Source of the DNA: Streptomyces mexicanus
GTDB taxonomy: Bacteria; Actinomycetota; Actinomycetes; Streptomycetales; Streptomycetaceae
DNA length: 64,000 nucleotides
Reading direction: 5' to 3'
Assembly (NCBI RefSeq): GCF_902506575.1
Contig: NZ_LR732544.1
Location: 865,078-929,077 of the forward strand
Shown one piece after another: positions 53,431 through 62,972 of this stretch; the stretch's first letter is position 1; each line of letters begins with the position of its first letter. A program made the position numbers and the translations under genes. The notes beneath the pieces are model-generated. The model was given only the letters and a program-made list of their open reading frames with translations, ran no database searches and was not told where the DNA came from.

Positions 53431-54633
53431 TTAGCGTTCGAGGACGAGGGCGAGGCCCTGGCCGACGCCGATGCAGAGGGTGGCGACGCCGGTGCCCGAG
53501 CCCTTGCGGGCGAGCTGGTGGGCGACGGTGCCGGCGAGGCGGGCACCGGAGGCGCCCAGCGGGTGACCCAGGGCGATGGCACCGCCCTGCGGGTTGAGGA
53601 TCGCCGGGTCGAACTCGGGCCACTCGGCCACACAGCCGAGCACCTGCGCGGCGAAGGCCTCGTTGAGTTCCAGGACGTCCAGGTCGGCGAACGACTTCCC
53701 GGCCTTGGCCAGCGCCCGGTTGACCGCCTCGACGGGGGCCAGCCCGAAGTACTGCGGGTCGGTGGCGAACACCCCGGTGGCCGAGATCCTGGCCAGCGGC
53801 TCGCGGCCGGTGGCCTTCAGCCCCTCCTCGTCGGTGAGCAGGAGGGCGGCGGCGCCGTCGTTGAGCGGGGAGGCGTTGCCCGCGGTGACGGTGCCGTTCT
53901 CCTTCCGGAAGGACGGCTTGAGCTTGGCCATCGCCTCCAGGGAGGCGTTCGTGCGTACGCACTCGTCGGCGGCGAAGACGGCCGGCTCGCCCTTGCGCTG
54001 CGGGACGCTCACCGGGACGATCTCGGCGTCGAACAGGCCGTCGGCCTGCGCCCGGGCGGCCTTCTCGTGGCTGTGCAGGGCGAACTCGTCCTGCTGCTCC
54101 CGGCCGATCTTGTGCTTGTCCGCGATCAGCTCCGCGGACTCGCCGAGCGCGATGGTCCACTGCGGGTTCATCCTCGGGTTGACCATGCGCCAGCCGAGCG
54201 TGGTGGAGTACAGCTCGGCGTGCCCGGCCGGGAAGGGCTTGTCGCTCTTGGGCAGGACGTAGGGGGCGCGGGTCATGGACTCCACGCCGCCGGCCAGCGC
54301 GATCGAGGCGTCGCCCAGGGCGATGGCACGGGCGGCCTGGATCACGGCCTCCAGGCCGGAGGCGCACAGCCGGTTGACGGTCGCGCCGGGCACGGAGGTG
54401 GGCAGGCCGGCGAGCAGGGCGGCCATGCGGGCGACGTTGCGGTTCTCCTCGCCGGCGCCGTTGGCGTTGCCGTAGTAGACGTCGTCGATCCGGGCCGGGT
54501 CCAGGGCGGGGGTGCGGGCCAGCAGCTCCCGGACGGTGTGGGCGGCCAGGTCGTCGGGGCGTACGCCCGCCAGGGAGCCGTTGTACTTGCCGAACGGGGT
54601 GCGGACGGCATCGACGAGGTAGACGTCCTTCAC
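53431..54633 (-). CDS. pcaF: 3-oxoadipyl-CoA thiolase
   Basis: A 400-residue thiolase with catalytic Cys in [11 protein letters not shown], His in [17 protein letters not shown] and the second Cys in [36 protein letters not shown] (part: [19 protein letters not shown]) is typical of PcaF. It splits 3-oxoadipyl-CoA to succinyl-CoA and acetyl-CoA. GTG 54633 follows AAAGGA and overlaps pcaJ by 4 bp. Confidence 0.93.
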   Translation of the reverse strand: MKDVYLVDAVRTPFGKYNGSLAGVRPDDLAAHTVRELLARTPALDPARIDDVYYGNANGAGEENRNVARMAALLAGLPTSVPGATVNRLCASGLEAVIQAARAIALGDASIALAGGVESMTRAPYVLPKSDKPFPAGHAELYSTTLGWRMVNPRMNPQWTIALGESAELIADKHKIGREQQDEFALHSHEKAARAQADGLFDAEIVPVSVPQRKGEPAVFAADECVRTNASLEAMAKLKPSFRKENGTVTAGNASPLNDGAAALLLTDEEGLKATGREPLARISATGVFATDPQYFGLAPVEAVNRALAKAGKSFADLDVLELNEAFAAQVLGCVAEWPEFDPAILNPQGGAIALGHPLGASGARLAGTVAHQLARKGSGTGVATLCIGVGQGLALVLER

Positions 54634-55274
54634 AGCAGGTCCTTTGCGACAGTCAGCTCGGCGTCGGTCTTGGCGGTGATCTCCTCCACGCTCACACCCG
54701 GGGCGCACTCGGTCAGCACGAGCCCGTCCGGCGTGACGTCCAGGACGCCGAGGTCGGTGATGATCCGGTTCACGCAGCCCTTGCCGGTCAGCGGCAGCGC
54801 GCACTCCTTGAGGATCTTGGGGGAGCCGTCCTTGGCGGTGTGGGTCATGACGACGATGACGGTGCGGGCGCCGTGGACGAGGTCCATCGCCCCGCCGATC
54901 CCGGTGATCATCTTGCCGGGGATGGCCCAGTTGGCCAGGTCGCCCGTGGCGGAGACCTGCATGGCGCCGAGCACGGCGACGTCGATGTGCCCGCCGCGGA
55001 TCATGCCGAAGGACAGGGCGGAGTCGAAGAAGCTCGCGCCGGGCAGGACCGTGACGGTCTCCTTGCCGGCGTTGATCAGGTCCGGGTCGACCTGGTCCTC
55101 GGTGGGGTAGGGGCCGGTGCCCAGGATGCCGTTCTCCGACTCCAGCACCACCTCCACGCCCTTCGGCAGGTAGTTGGGGATGAGGGTCGGCAGGCCGATG
55201 CCGAGGTTGACGTACTGGCCGTCCCGCAGCTCCCGGGCCGCCCGGGCGGCCATCTCCTCACGCGTCCAGGCCAT
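54630..55274 (-). CDS. pcaJ: 3-oxoadipate CoA-transferase subunit B
   Basis: A 214-residue subunit with the catalytic Glu in the ESENG motif ([16 protein letters not shown]), the glycine-rich [13 protein letters not shown] and [15 protein letters not shown]. It combines with PcaI to form the transferase that makes 3-oxoadipyl-CoA. Confidence 0.92.
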   Translation of the reverse strand: MAWTREEMAARAARELRDGQYVNLGIGLPTLIPNYLPKGVEVVLESENGILGTGPYPTEDQVDPDLINAGKETVTVLPGASFFDSALSFGMIRGGHIDVAVLGAMQVSATGDLANWAIPGKMITGIGGAMDLVHGARTVIVVMTHTAKDGSPKILKECALPLTGKGCVNRIITDLGVLDVTPDGLVLTECAPGVSVEEITAKTDAELTVAKDLL

Positions 55275-56071
55275 CAGGCGCCCTCCGTCCCCTGCGCGGC
55301 GGGCGTGGACACCGTCCGCTTCTCGATCTTCTTGTCCGCCACCTGCTCGGGCGTCAGTGCCAGGACGCGCTGCACGAAGATGCCCGGCAGGTGCACCGTG
55401 TCCGGGTCGATCTCGCCGGGCTCCACCAGCTCCTCCACCTCGGCGATCGTCACCTTGCCGGCCATCGCGGCCAGCGGGTTGAAGTTGCGGGAGGACTTGT
55501 TGAAGACCAGGTTGCCGTGCCGGTCGCCCTTCGCGGCCCGGACCAGGGCGAAGTCGGTGCGGATCCCGCGCTCCAGGACGTACTCGACGCCGTCGAACGC
55601 ACGGACCTCCTTGGGCGGCGAGGCCAGCGCCACCCCGCCGTTGCCGTCGTAACGCCAGGGCAGCCCGCCCTCGGCGACCTGCGTGCCCACCCCGGCCGGG
55701 GTGTAGAAGGCGGGGATCCCGGCACCGCCCGCGCGCAGCCGCTCGGCGAGCGTGCCCTGCGGGATCAGCTCGACCTCCAGCTCACCGGCCAGGTACTGGC
55801 GGGCGAACTCCTTGTTCGCGCCGATGTACGAACCGGTCACCCGGGCGATCCGCCCCGCCGCCAGCAGCACCGCCAGCCCGGACTCCATCGCACCGCAGTT
55901 GTTGGACACGACCGACAGCCCACCGACCCCGCGCTCGTACAGCGCCTGGATCAGCACGTTGGGCACGCCGCTCAGCCCGAATCCGCCCACCGCCAGCGAC
56001 GCGCCGTCCGGCACATCGGCCACCGCCTCCACGGCCGTGGCGACCACCTTGTCCATCGAAACAAGCCTCAT
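55274..56071 (-). CDS. pcaI: 3-oxoadipate CoA-transferase subunit A
   Basis: A 265-residue subunit [23 protein letters not shown] and [37 protein letters not shown] (key part [16 protein letters not shown]) are typical. First gene of the pca operon. Start may be ATG 56071 or ATG 56056 ([12 protein letters not shown]), the second having GAGG at good distance. Confidence 0.92.
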   Translation of the reverse strand: MRLVSMDKVVATAVEAVADVPDGASLAVGGFGLSGVPNVLIQALYERGVGGLSVVSNNCGAMESGLAVLLAAGRIARVTGSYIGANKEFARQYLAGELEVELIPQGTLAERLRAGGAGIPAFYTPAGVGTQVAEGGLPWRYDGNGGVALASPPKEVRAFDGVEYVLERGIRTDFALVRAAKGDRHGNLVFNKSSRNFNPLAAMAGKVTIAEVEELVEPGEIDPDTVHLPGIFVQRVLALTPEQVADKKIEKRTVSTPAAQGTEGA

Positions 56072-56098
56072 CTCTACCGAGCGTCTCAGCGCCCGGAT

Positions 56099-56160
56099 AG
56101 TCAGGGCACTGATTATTTCCGCGAGGTTTCCCTCACGCTGCCACTGGACGGCTGGCCAGT
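56099..56160. promoter_or_regulatory. putative PcaV operators
   Basis: AGTCAG-GGCA-CTGATT (56099-56114) and ACTGG...CCAGT (56143-56160, with TGGACGGCTGGCC between) are two inverted repeats in the pcaI-pcaV divergent space. In S. coelicolor PcaV represses both directions from such a region. Confidence 0.65.
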
Positions 56161-56289
56161 CAATACCCCCATGAAATGGGGTTCGCCCGGCGGACAGCGG
56201 GTCGGGCCGAAGGGGCGACCGTGCCTGTATCGTTCAGTGCACCTACGAAATACCGACGTCGCAGCGATCGACCCATGCGAGGAGCGCAC

Positions 56290-56754
56290 ATGGCCGCGGA
56301 GGACCTCACGACCCACCCCGGGCACCTGGCCCGGCGGCTGCAGCAGGCCCACTACCTGCTGTGGAACACGATGGTCTCCGAGGAGATCACCTCGCCGCAG
56401 TTCGCGGTCCTCAACGCCCTGGTCGCCGAGCCGGGGCTCGACCAGCGCACGGTGGGGGAGCGGGTGGGCCTGGACCGCTCCACCATCGCCGAGGTCATCA
56501 GCCGCCTCGGCCGCCGCGGCCTGCTCGACAAAGTGCGCGACCCGCAGGACGGCCGGCGCTTCCTGCTGCGGCTGACCGACGAGGGCGAGCGCACCCACCG
56601 CAGGCTCACCGTGCGCACGGCCCGCATGAACCAGGTCTTCCTCAGCCCGCTCAGCGCCGAGGAGCGGGCCCAGTTCTTCGACCTGATCCGGCGGGTCGCG
56701 GACGCCGCCGAGCACCTGCGCCACCCCGCGGAGCCCGGCGTCGCCCAGCGCTGA
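56290..56754 (+). CDS. pcaV: MarR-type regulator of the pca operon (PcaV-like)
   Basis: A 154-residue MarR protein. The N-terminus MAAEDLTTHPGHLARRLQQA closely resembles PcaV of S. coelicolor, including Arg15, which in PcaV contacts protocatechuate. The winged helix is LDQRTVGERVGLDRSTIAEVISRLGRRGLL with wing RDPQDGRRFLLRLTD. It diverges from the pca operon, so protocatechuate probably relieves repression. ATG 56290 follows GAGGAGC. Confidence 0.92.
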   Translation: MAAEDLTTHPGHLARRLQQAHYLLWNTMVSEEITSPQFAVLNALVAEPGLDQRTVGERVGLDRSTIAEVISRLGRRGLLDKVRDPQDGRRFLLRLTDEGERTHRRLTVRTARMNQVFLSPLSAEERAQFFDLIRRVADAAEHLRHPAEPGVAQR

Positions 56755-56852
56755 GCGGCCCGGCCCCCCGCCCGCCGCGGTTCGCCGGCCGGGCGCCCGG
56801 GGACCCGGGCGCCTGCGAAGGCGACGCAGCGCGAACGAAGGGGCGCTACACG

Positions 56853-58043
56853 ATGAAGGCAGTCACCTGGCAGGGCAAGCGCGACGTCCGGGTGGAGGAC
56901 GTCCCCGATCCGAAGATCCAGGAGCCGACGGACGCCGTCATCCGGGTCACCTCGACCGGCCTGTGCGGCTCCGACCTGCACCTGTACGAAGTGCTCACCC
57001 CGTTCATGACACCCGGCGACATCCTCGGCCACGAACCGATCGGCATCGTCGAGGAGGTCGGCCCCGAGGTGACGAACCTCCAGGTGGGCGACCGGGTGGT
57101 GGTCCCCTTCCAGATCTCCTGCGGCCGCTGCTTCATGTGCGCGGCGGGCCTGCAGCCCCAGTGCGAGCCCCCCCAGGCCCCCAGGGAGGGCGGGGGCGCC
57201 CCCCTGTTCGGCTCCACCCGCCTGTACGGCGCCGTCCCGGGCGCCCAGGCCCAGTACCTGCGCGTGCCGCAGGCCCACTACGGCCCGATCAAGATCCCCC
57301 ATGGTCCGGCCGACGACCGCTTCGTCTACCTCTCCGACGTGCTGCCCACCGCCTGGCAGGCCGTCGCCTACGCCGACGTCCCGCGCGGCGGCACCGTCGC
57401 CGTGCTGGGGCTCGGCCCGATCGGCGACATGGCCTGCCGGGTCGCCCTGGCGCGCGGCGCCGAGCGGGTCTTCGGCGTGGACCTGGTCCCCGAGCGGCTG
57501 GCGCGGGCCCGCCGCGACGGCGTGCAGCCCTACGACCTGCGCGGCTTCGACCACGAGAAGGACCTGGTCGCCGCGATCCGGGACGAGACCGAGGGGCGCG
57601 GCCCGGACGCCGTGATCGACGCGGTCGGCACCGAGGCGCACGGCAGCGCCGCCGCCCGCATGGTGCAGCAGGCCGCCGCGGTCATGCCGCGCACGCTGAG
57701 CGGCCCGCTCGCCGAACGGTTCAGCGTCGACCGGCTGGCCGCCTTCCACATGGCCATCGAGCTGGTGCGCCGCGGCGGCACCATCTCCCTGTCCGGCGTG
57801 TACGGCGGCTCGGCCGACCCGCTGCCGATGCTCACCATGTTCGACAAGCAGCTGCAGATCCGGATGGGCCAGGCCAACGTCCGCCGCTGGACCGACGAGA
57901 TCATTCCCTACCTGACGGACGCGGACCCGCTCGGCGTCGACGACTTCGCCACGCACCGGGTGCCGCTGTCGGACGCGCCGCACGCGTACGAGATGTTCCA
58001 GCGCAAGCAGGACGGCGCGATCAAGGTGCTGATGACGCCCTGA
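56853..58043 (+). CDS. zinc-dependent alcohol dehydrogenase (MDR family)
   Basis: A 396-residue MDR. Catalytic-zinc ligands lie in STGLCGSDLHLYE and GHEPIGIVEEVG; structural-zinc cysteines in SCGRCFMCAAGLQPQC. The NAD-binding loop is VLGLGPIGDMACRVALARGAERVFGVD (key GLGPIG). It is like glutathione-independent formaldehyde dehydrogenase and polyol dehydrogenases of Streptomyces; the substrate is unknown. Follows pcaV by 98 bp on the same strand. Confidence 0.9.
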   Translation: MKAVTWQGKRDVRVEDVPDPKIQEPTDAVIRVTSTGLCGSDLHLYEVLTPFMTPGDILGHEPIGIVEEVGPEVTNLQVGDRVVVPFQISCGRCFMCAAGLQPQCEPPQAPREGGGAPLFGSTRLYGAVPGAQAQYLRVPQAHYGPIKIPHGPADDRFVYLSDVLPTAWQAVAYADVPRGGTVAVLGLGPIGDMACRVALARGAERVFGVDLVPERLARARRDGVQPYDLRGFDHEKDLVAAIRDETEGRGPDAVIDAVGTEAHGSAAARMVQQAAAVMPRTLSGPLAERFSVDRLAAFHMAIELVRRGGTISLSGVYGGSADPLPMLTMFDKQLQIRMGQANVRRWTDEIIPYLTDADPLGVDDFATHRVPLSDAPHAYEMFQRKQDGAIKVLMTP

Positions 58044-58085
58044 GCGACCCGCCGAGCGGGTGTCCGCGGACAACCAGGCGGTGCG

Positions 58086-59165
58086 TCAGGCGGTGCGGGG
58101 CGGCGAGCCCAGGATCTGTGCGAGGTCGTAGCGCACCGGCTCCTCCAACTGGGCGTAGGTGCAGCTGTCCGGGGTGCGGTCCGGGCGCCAGCGGCGAAAA
58201 CGCGCCGTGTGCCGGAACCGCTCCCCGTTCTCCATGTGGTCGTAGGCCACCTCGGCCACCCGCTCGGGCCGGAGCGGCACCCAGGACAGGTCCTTCTTGC
58301 CCGACCAGCGGCTCGGCGCGCCCGGCAGCCGGGCCGAGGCGTGCGCGGCCTCCTCCGACCACGCCGCCCACGGATGCCCGCCGACGTCGTCCATCCGCAG
58401 CGGCTCGAGCTCCTCGATCAGCTCGGCGCGCTTCTTCATCGAGAAGGCCGCCGACACGCCCACGTGCTGCAGCCGGCCGGCGTCGTCGTACAGGCCGAGC
58501 AGCAGCGAGCCGACGACGGGCCCGCTCTTGTGGTGGCGGTACCCGGCGACCACCACGTCCGCCGTCCGCTCGTGCTTGATCTTGAACATGGCCCGCTCGT
58601 CCTGCAGATAGCGCAGCCCGGGCGGCTTGGCGACCACACCGTCCAGCCCGGCGCCCTCGTACTGCTCGAACCACTGCCGGGCCACCTCGATGTCCGTCGT
58701 CGCCGGCGCCACGTGCACCGGCGCCGTGACGTGTGCGAGCGCCCGGTCCAGCAACGCCCGCCGGTCCGACAGCGGCACGTCGAGCAACGACTCGTCGTCC
58801 AGCGCGAGCAGATCGAACGCCACGAACGACGCCGGCGTCCGCTCCGCCAGCATCCGCACCCGCGTCTCGGCCGGGTGGATCCGCTCGGTCAGCGCGTCGA
58901 AGTCCAGCCGCCCCTCCCGTGCGATCACGATCTCCCCGTCCAGCACACACCGCTCGGGCACCCGCTCCTTCAGCGCCTCGACCAGCTCGGGGAAGTACCG
59001 GGTCAGCGGCTTGCCGGTACGGCTGCCCAGCTCGACCTCGGCGCCGTCGCGGAACACGATCGACCGGAACCCGTCCCACTTGGCCTCGTACTGCATGCCG
59101 AGCGGGATCCTCGCCACCGACTTGGCGAGCATCGGCTTCACGGGCGGCATCACCGGCAGGTCCAT
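58086..59165 (-). CDS. ATP-dependent DNA ligase (LigC/LigD ligase-domain type)
   Basis: A 359-residue DNA ligase. YEAKWDGFRSIVFRD contains the adenylated Lys (KxDG), GEIVIAREGRLDFDALT and VAFDLLALD are motifs III and IV, GLDGVVAKPPGLRYLQ is motif IV/V and FKIKHERTADVVVAGY motif V. The OB-fold (LSWVPLRPERVAEVAYD) follows. It is a stand-alone ligase, fitting end joining. It diverges from the polymerase gene. Confidence 0.9.
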   Translation of the reverse strand: MDLPVMPPVKPMLAKSVARIPLGMQYEAKWDGFRSIVFRDGAEVELGSRTGKPLTRYFPELVEALKERVPERCVLDGEIVIAREGRLDFDALTERIHPAETRVRMLAERTPASFVAFDLLALDDESLLDVPLSDRRALLDRALAHVTAPVHVAPATTDIEVARQWFEQYEGAGLDGVVAKPPGLRYLQDERAMFKIKHERTADVVVAGYRHHKSGPVVGSLLLGLYDDAGRLQHVGVSAAFSMKKRAELIEELEPLRMDDVGGHPWAAWSEEAAHASARLPGAPSRWSGKKDLSWVPLRPERVAEVAYDHMENGERFRHTARFRRWRPDRTPDSCTYAQLEEPVRYDLAQILGSPPRTA

Positions 59166-59240
59166 GCCTGCGATTGTGCGCGCACCCGACAGGGTTCGCC
59201 CGGTGTGCGAGGTGTGCGGGGGACGCCTACCGTGGCTCGC

Positions 59241-60269
59241 ATGGGCGATGCGGTGGAACTTCAGGTGGCCGGCCGGACGGTACGGCTGTCCAGCCCGGAC
59301 AAGGTGTTCTTCCCCGAGCGCGGCTACACCAAGCTGGACGTCGCCCGCTACTACCAGGCCGTCGCCCCCGGCATCCTGCGCGCCCTGCGCGAGCGCCCCA
59401 CCACCCTGGAGCGCTACCCGGACGGCATCACCGGCGAGTGGTTCTTCCAAAAACGCGCGCCCAAGGGCATGCCCGACTGGATCCCCACCGCCCACATCAC
59501 CTTCCCCAGCGGCCGCAGCGCCGACGAGATGTGCCCCACCGAACAGGCCGCCGTCGTGTGGGCCGCCCAGTACGGCACGCTCACCTTCCACCCCTGGCCG
59601 GTGCGGCGCGACGACGTGGACCACCCCGACGAACTGCGCATCGACCTCGACCCCCAGCCCGGAACCGACTACGAGGACGCCGTGCGCGCCGCCCACGAAC
59701 TGCGCGCCGTGCTGGAGGAGTTCGGCGTGCGGGGCTGGCCGAAGACCTCCGGTGGGCGCGGCCTGCACGTGTTCGTGCCGATCGAACCCCGCTGGACCTT
59801 CACCCAGGTGCGCCGGGCCGCCATCGCCGTCGGGCGGGAGATGGAACGCCGGATGCCCGAGCAGGTCACCATCAAGTGGTGGAAGGAGGAGCGCGGCGCC
59901 CGCATCTTCCTGGACTACAACCAGACCGCCCGGGACCGCACCATCGCCTCCGCCTACTCGGTGCGCCCCCGCCCGAACGCCCCCGTCTCCGCGCCCCTGC
60001 GCTGGGAGGAGGTCGGAGTCGCCCACCCCCAGGACTTCGATCTGGCCACTATGCCCGCCCGCTTCGCCGAGCTCGGCGACGTGCACGCCGACATGGACGA
60101 CCACGCGTACTCCCTGGAACCGCTGCTGGAGCTGGCCGCCCGCGACGAGCGCGACCACGGCCTGGGCGACCTGCCCTACCCGCCGGAGTACCCGAAGATG
60201 CCGGGCGAGCCCAAGCGGGTGCAGCCCAGCCGGGCCCGGGCGGGCGAGGAGGGTCCCGCCGCGTCCTGA
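59241..60269 (+). CDS. LigD-type primase-polymerase (non-homologous end joining)
   Basis: A 342-residue polymerase (PolDom) of the LigD family. SSPDKVFFPERGYTKLDVARYY and GEWFFQKRAPKGMPDW are conserved, LRIDLDPQPGTDY holds the metal Asp pair and TSGGRGLHVFVP the catalytic His region. It adds ribonucleotides or deoxyribonucleotides at break ends. ATG 59241; the ligase gene starts 75 bp away on the other strand, so they share a promoter region. No Ku or 3'-phosphoesterase gene is in the window. Confidence 0.9.
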   Translation: MGDAVELQVAGRTVRLSSPDKVFFPERGYTKLDVARYYQAVAPGILRALRERPTTLERYPDGITGEWFFQKRAPKGMPDWIPTAHITFPSGRSADEMCPTEQAAVVWAAQYGTLTFHPWPVRRDDVDHPDELRIDLDPQPGTDYEDAVRAAHELRAVLEEFGVRGWPKTSGGRGLHVFVPIEPRWTFTQVRRAAIAVGREMERRMPEQVTIKWWKEERGARIFLDYNQTARDRTIASAYSVRPRPNAPVSAPLRWEEVGVAHPQDFDLATMPARFAELGDVHADMDDHAYSLEPLLELAARDERDHGLGDLPYPPEYPKMPGEPKRVQPSRARAGEEGPAAS

Positions 60270-60369
60270 CGGGGCGGGCACCGGTTCCCGCCCTCTTTCC
60301 CCGCGCCCACCGGGCGGGCACCGGGCCGGACTATCCTGATCCGCGATCCCGCCGGTGAGGAGTGCCGAA

Positions 60370-61410
60370 GTGACCGAGACAGCGCCGCGCCCGACCCTGG
60401 AGGCCGTGGCCGCGCGGGCGGGGGTGTCCAGGGCCACGGTCTCCCGGGTGGTCAACGGCGCCCACGGCGTGCGCGCATCCCTGGCCGAGCGGGTCAGACG
60501 GGCCGTGGAGGAACTGGGATACGTGCCCAACCAGGCGGCCCGCTCCCTGGTGACCCGGCGGCACGACGCCGTCGCCGTGGTCGTCGCCGAACCGGAGACC
60601 CGCGTCTTCGCCGACCCCTTCTTCGCCCTCCAGCTGCGCGGCATCAGCAAGGAACTGACCGCCCACGACTGCCAGCTGGTGCTGCTGCTGACGGAGGGAC
60701 GCGACGACCACGCCCGCGTCGGGCGCTACCTCGCGGGCGGCCATGTCGACGGCGCGCTCGTCTTCTCCCTCCACCTGGACGACCCGCTGCCCGGACTGAT
60801 CCGGAGCGCGGGCGTGCCGACCGTGTTCGGCGGGCGCCCCGGCTGGAGCGACGGCACCGGGGACGTCCTCCACGTCGACTGCGACAACCGGGGCGGTGCC
60901 CGCGCGGCGGTGCGGCATCTCCTCGCCCTCGGCCGGCGCCGGATCGGGCACATCACCGGCCCCCTCGACCAGACCTCGGCGGTGGACCGGCTCGACGGCT
61001 TCCGCGACGCCCTGCCCGGCGCCGACCCCGACCTCGTCGTCGAGGGCGACTTCACGCCCGCCGGCGGCGAGCGGGCCATGCGCGCCCTCCTGGACCGCTG
61101 CCCCGGCCTGGACGCCGTGTTCGCCGCCAACGACCTGTCCGCCTCCGGCGCTCTGCGCGTGCTGCGCGAGCGCGGACTGCGGGTCCCCGAGGACGTCGCC
61201 GTGGTCGGCTTCGACGACATGCTGCCCGTCGCCGAGCAGACCCACCCGCCGCTGACGACCGTGCGTCAGGACATCGAGCACATGGGCCGCCTGATGGCCC
61301 GCCTGCTGCTGCGCCGGCTCGCCCGGGAGCAGACGGGCCAGGACCCGCAGGACGCCGCACCGCGCAGTGTCGTCCTGCCCACGACCCTGGTACGGCGCGC
61401 TTCCGCCTAG
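60370..61410 (+). CDS. LacI family transcriptional regulator
   Basis: A 346-residue LacI/GalR protein. The HTH is TLEAVAARAGVSRATVSRVVNG with the hinge region NQAARSLVTRR, then a periplasmic-binding-protein-like sugar domain (DGALVFSLHLDD, RRIGHITGPLDQTSAVDRLDGFRDA, AVFAANDLSASGALRVL). GTG 60370 follows GAGGAG. Its target is unknown; no sugar genes are adjacent. The TAG stop is the CTAG end of a MITE-like element. Confidence 0.92.
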   Translation: MTETAPRPTLEAVAARAGVSRATVSRVVNGAHGVRASLAERVRRAVEELGYVPNQAARSLVTRRHDAVAVVVAEPETRVFADPFFALQLRGISKELTAHDCQLVLLLTEGRDDHARVGRYLAGGHVDGALVFSLHLDDPLPGLIRSAGVPTVFGGRPGWSDGTGDVLHVDCDNRGGARAAVRHLLALGRRRIGHITGPLDQTSAVDRLDGFRDALPGADPDLVVEGDFTPAGGERAMRALLDRCPGLDAVFAANDLSASGALRVLRERGLRVPEDVAVVGFDDMLPVAEQTHPPLTTVRQDIEHMGRLMARLLLRRLAREQTGQDPQDAAPRSVVLPTTLVRRASA

Positions 61411-61479
61411 GGCGGGTTTCGAAAGTCCCGTCCGGCCCGCCCTCCGGGCGGACGACGCTCCTTTCGAAGCACGCCCTGG
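61407..61479. mobile_element. MITE-like palindromic element, copy 2 (internally deleted)
   Basis: GGCGGGTTTCGAAAG (61411-61425) and CTTTCGAAGCACGCC (61461-61475) bound a 65-bp element, with CTAG on the left (stop codon of the LacI gene) and CTGG on the right. Compared with 35429-35602 in inverse orientation, about 40 bp at one end and 25 bp at the other match almost base for base, and the central ~109 bp are missing. Confidence 0.8.
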
Positions 61480-61498
61480 AACCGGCTGCCCGTCCGTC

Positions 61499-62293
61499 TC
61501 ACGCCTGCTGCTGCGGGGCGCTGCGGATCACCGCGAAACGGGCGCCGTAGGGATCGGTGAGCCGGGCGATGCGGCCGACGCCCGGGACGTCGGTGGCGGC
61601 CCGGGCGACCGTGCCGCCCAGCTCCACGGCCCGGTCCACGGTGGCGTCCGTGTCCGCGACCTCGAAGTAGGCCAGCCACGACGGCCCGGCCTCGGCCGCG
61701 ACCGGATCGTCGGCCAGCGGGACCACACCGCCGAACATGGCGTCCTCCCCGGCCCCCGCCGGGTTGAGGCAGGTGTAGGTGCCGCCGGGGAAGGAGACAC
61801 CCGAGGTCTCCAGGCCCAGCACCTGGTGGTAGAACGCGGCGGCCGCCGCGACGTCCGGCGTGTACAGCTCCACCCAGCACAGCGACCCCGGCTCGCCGGC
61901 CCGCTCCAGCCCCTCGATCCGGCCCGGCTGCCACAGGCCGAACGGCACACCCGCCCGGTCGGCCAGGACCGCCATGTGGCCCTCGCCCATCACGTCCATG
62001 GGGCGCACCAGCACCCTGCCGTGCGCCCGCTCGGCCGCCTGGGCGGTCGCCGCCGCGTCGGCGGTCCGGAAGTACACCGTCCAGGAGGGCGGGCCCTGCT
62101 CCGCCGTGACCGGCATCCCGCCGGCCACGGTCCGGCCGTCCGACCGGAAGAAGCCGTAGCCGCCGGCCTGAGGCCCGGCGGACTCGAACTGCCAGCCGAA
62201 CAGCCCGCCGTAGAAGGAGCGGGTGCCGTCGAGGTCGGGGGTTGCGACGTCGATCCAGTTCGGCGCGCCGTCGACGAAACGGGTGGTGAGCAT
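61499..62293 (-). CDS. VOC family protein (glyoxalase-like, two domains)
   Basis: A 264-residue protein with two VOC modules: PNWIDVATPDLDGTRSFYGGLFGW and CWVELYTPDVAAAAAFYHQVLGL start the modules. It is like hydroxylase/bleomycin-resistance-type proteins of Streptomyces. Metal ligands are incomplete (no clear His at the first position), so enzymatic activity is uncertain. ATG 62293. Divergent from the WhiB gene. Confidence 0.87.
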   Translation of the reverse strand: MLTTRFVDGAPNWIDVATPDLDGTRSFYGGLFGWQFESAGPQAGGYGFFRSDGRTVAGGMPVTAEQGPPSWTVYFRTADAAATAQAAERAHGRVLVRPMDVMGEGHMAVLADRAGVPFGLWQPGRIEGLERAGEPGSLCWVELYTPDVAAAAAFYHQVLGLETSGVSFPGGTYTCLNPAGAGEDAMFGGVVPLADDPVAAEAGPSWLAYFEVADTDATVDRAVELGGTVARAATDVPGVGRIARLTDPYGARFAVIRSAPQQQA

Positions 62294-62578
62294 CGTCGCC
62301 CTCCTTCGCGGGGACCCGTTGTCTGCCTCTGCCGAGTCTCGCACCGCCCACCGACAACCGCCGCCGAAGCGCCCGCCTCGGGCGCGCCGCCGTGCGCCCC
62401 GGCCGGCCCGTGGGCCATCATGCGGGGCGACGGCGGGGCTGCCGGCCGGGGCGCAGGCCCCGTCCGCGGCGTTCCGGGCGCGGTACCGCGGAGGTCCGGG
62501 GCGGTACAGGCCGTTCGGGCGGGCGGTGTTGATGCGGCGTTGAGCGAACGTTTTTCGCCGTTCGGCACGCTGTCGGTC

Positions 62579-62827
62579 ATGCACACCGAGACCCTCACCC
62601 CGGCCCTTCCCGCCTGGCAGACGCAGGCCCTGTGCGCGCAGACCGGAGCCGACTTCTTCTTCCCCGAACCCGGCAGCTCCGTGCGCGAGGCCAAGCGCAT
62701 CTGCGGCATGTGCGAGGCACGCTCGGCCTGCCTGGAGTACGCCCTCGCCCACGACGAGCGCTTCGGTGTCTGGGGCGGCCTGTCCGAGAAGGAACGCCTG
62801 CACCTGCGCCGCCCGGCGGCACGCTGA
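62579..62827 (+). CDS. WhiB family transcriptional regulator
   Basis: An 82-residue WhiB-like protein. Four Cys (ALCAQTG; ICGMC; SACLEY) are arranged to bind a [4Fe-4S] cluster, and GVWGGLSEKERLHLRR is the C-terminal beta-turn and DNA-interaction motif. It is most like WblE/WhiB1-type proteins, which interact with sigma factors and respond to NO. ATG 62579; an upstream TTG would add about 16 residues. Confidence 0.9.
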   Translation: MHTETLTPALPAWQTQALCAQTGADFFFPEPGSSVREAKRICGMCEARSACLEYALAHDERFGVWGGLSEKERLHLRRPAAR

Positions 62828-62846
62828 CGGCCCGGCGCGCCCACGG

Positions 62847-62972
62847 CGCGTCAAGCACCCGTGCCGCGTCAAGCACCCGTGCCGCGTCAAGCACCCGTGC
62901 CGCGTCAAGCACCCGTGCCGCGTCAAGCACCGGTGCTGCGTCAAGCGCCCGTGCTGCGTCAGGCGCCCGCGC
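62847..62972. repeat. seven-copy 18-bp tandem array
   Basis: CGCGTCAAGCACCCGTGC is repeated at 62847, 62865, 62883 and 62901 without change, then with one to five changes at 62919, 62937 and 62955. The last copy overlaps the stop codon of the desaturase gene. Each unit has a near-palindromic GCACCCGTGC (perfect GCACCGGTGC in copy 5). It lies between two convergent genes. Confidence 0.9.

Noticed and set aside
62847..62972. CRISPR-like appearance of the 18-bp array
   Set aside because: Units are directly joined without spacers, and no cas genes are near.
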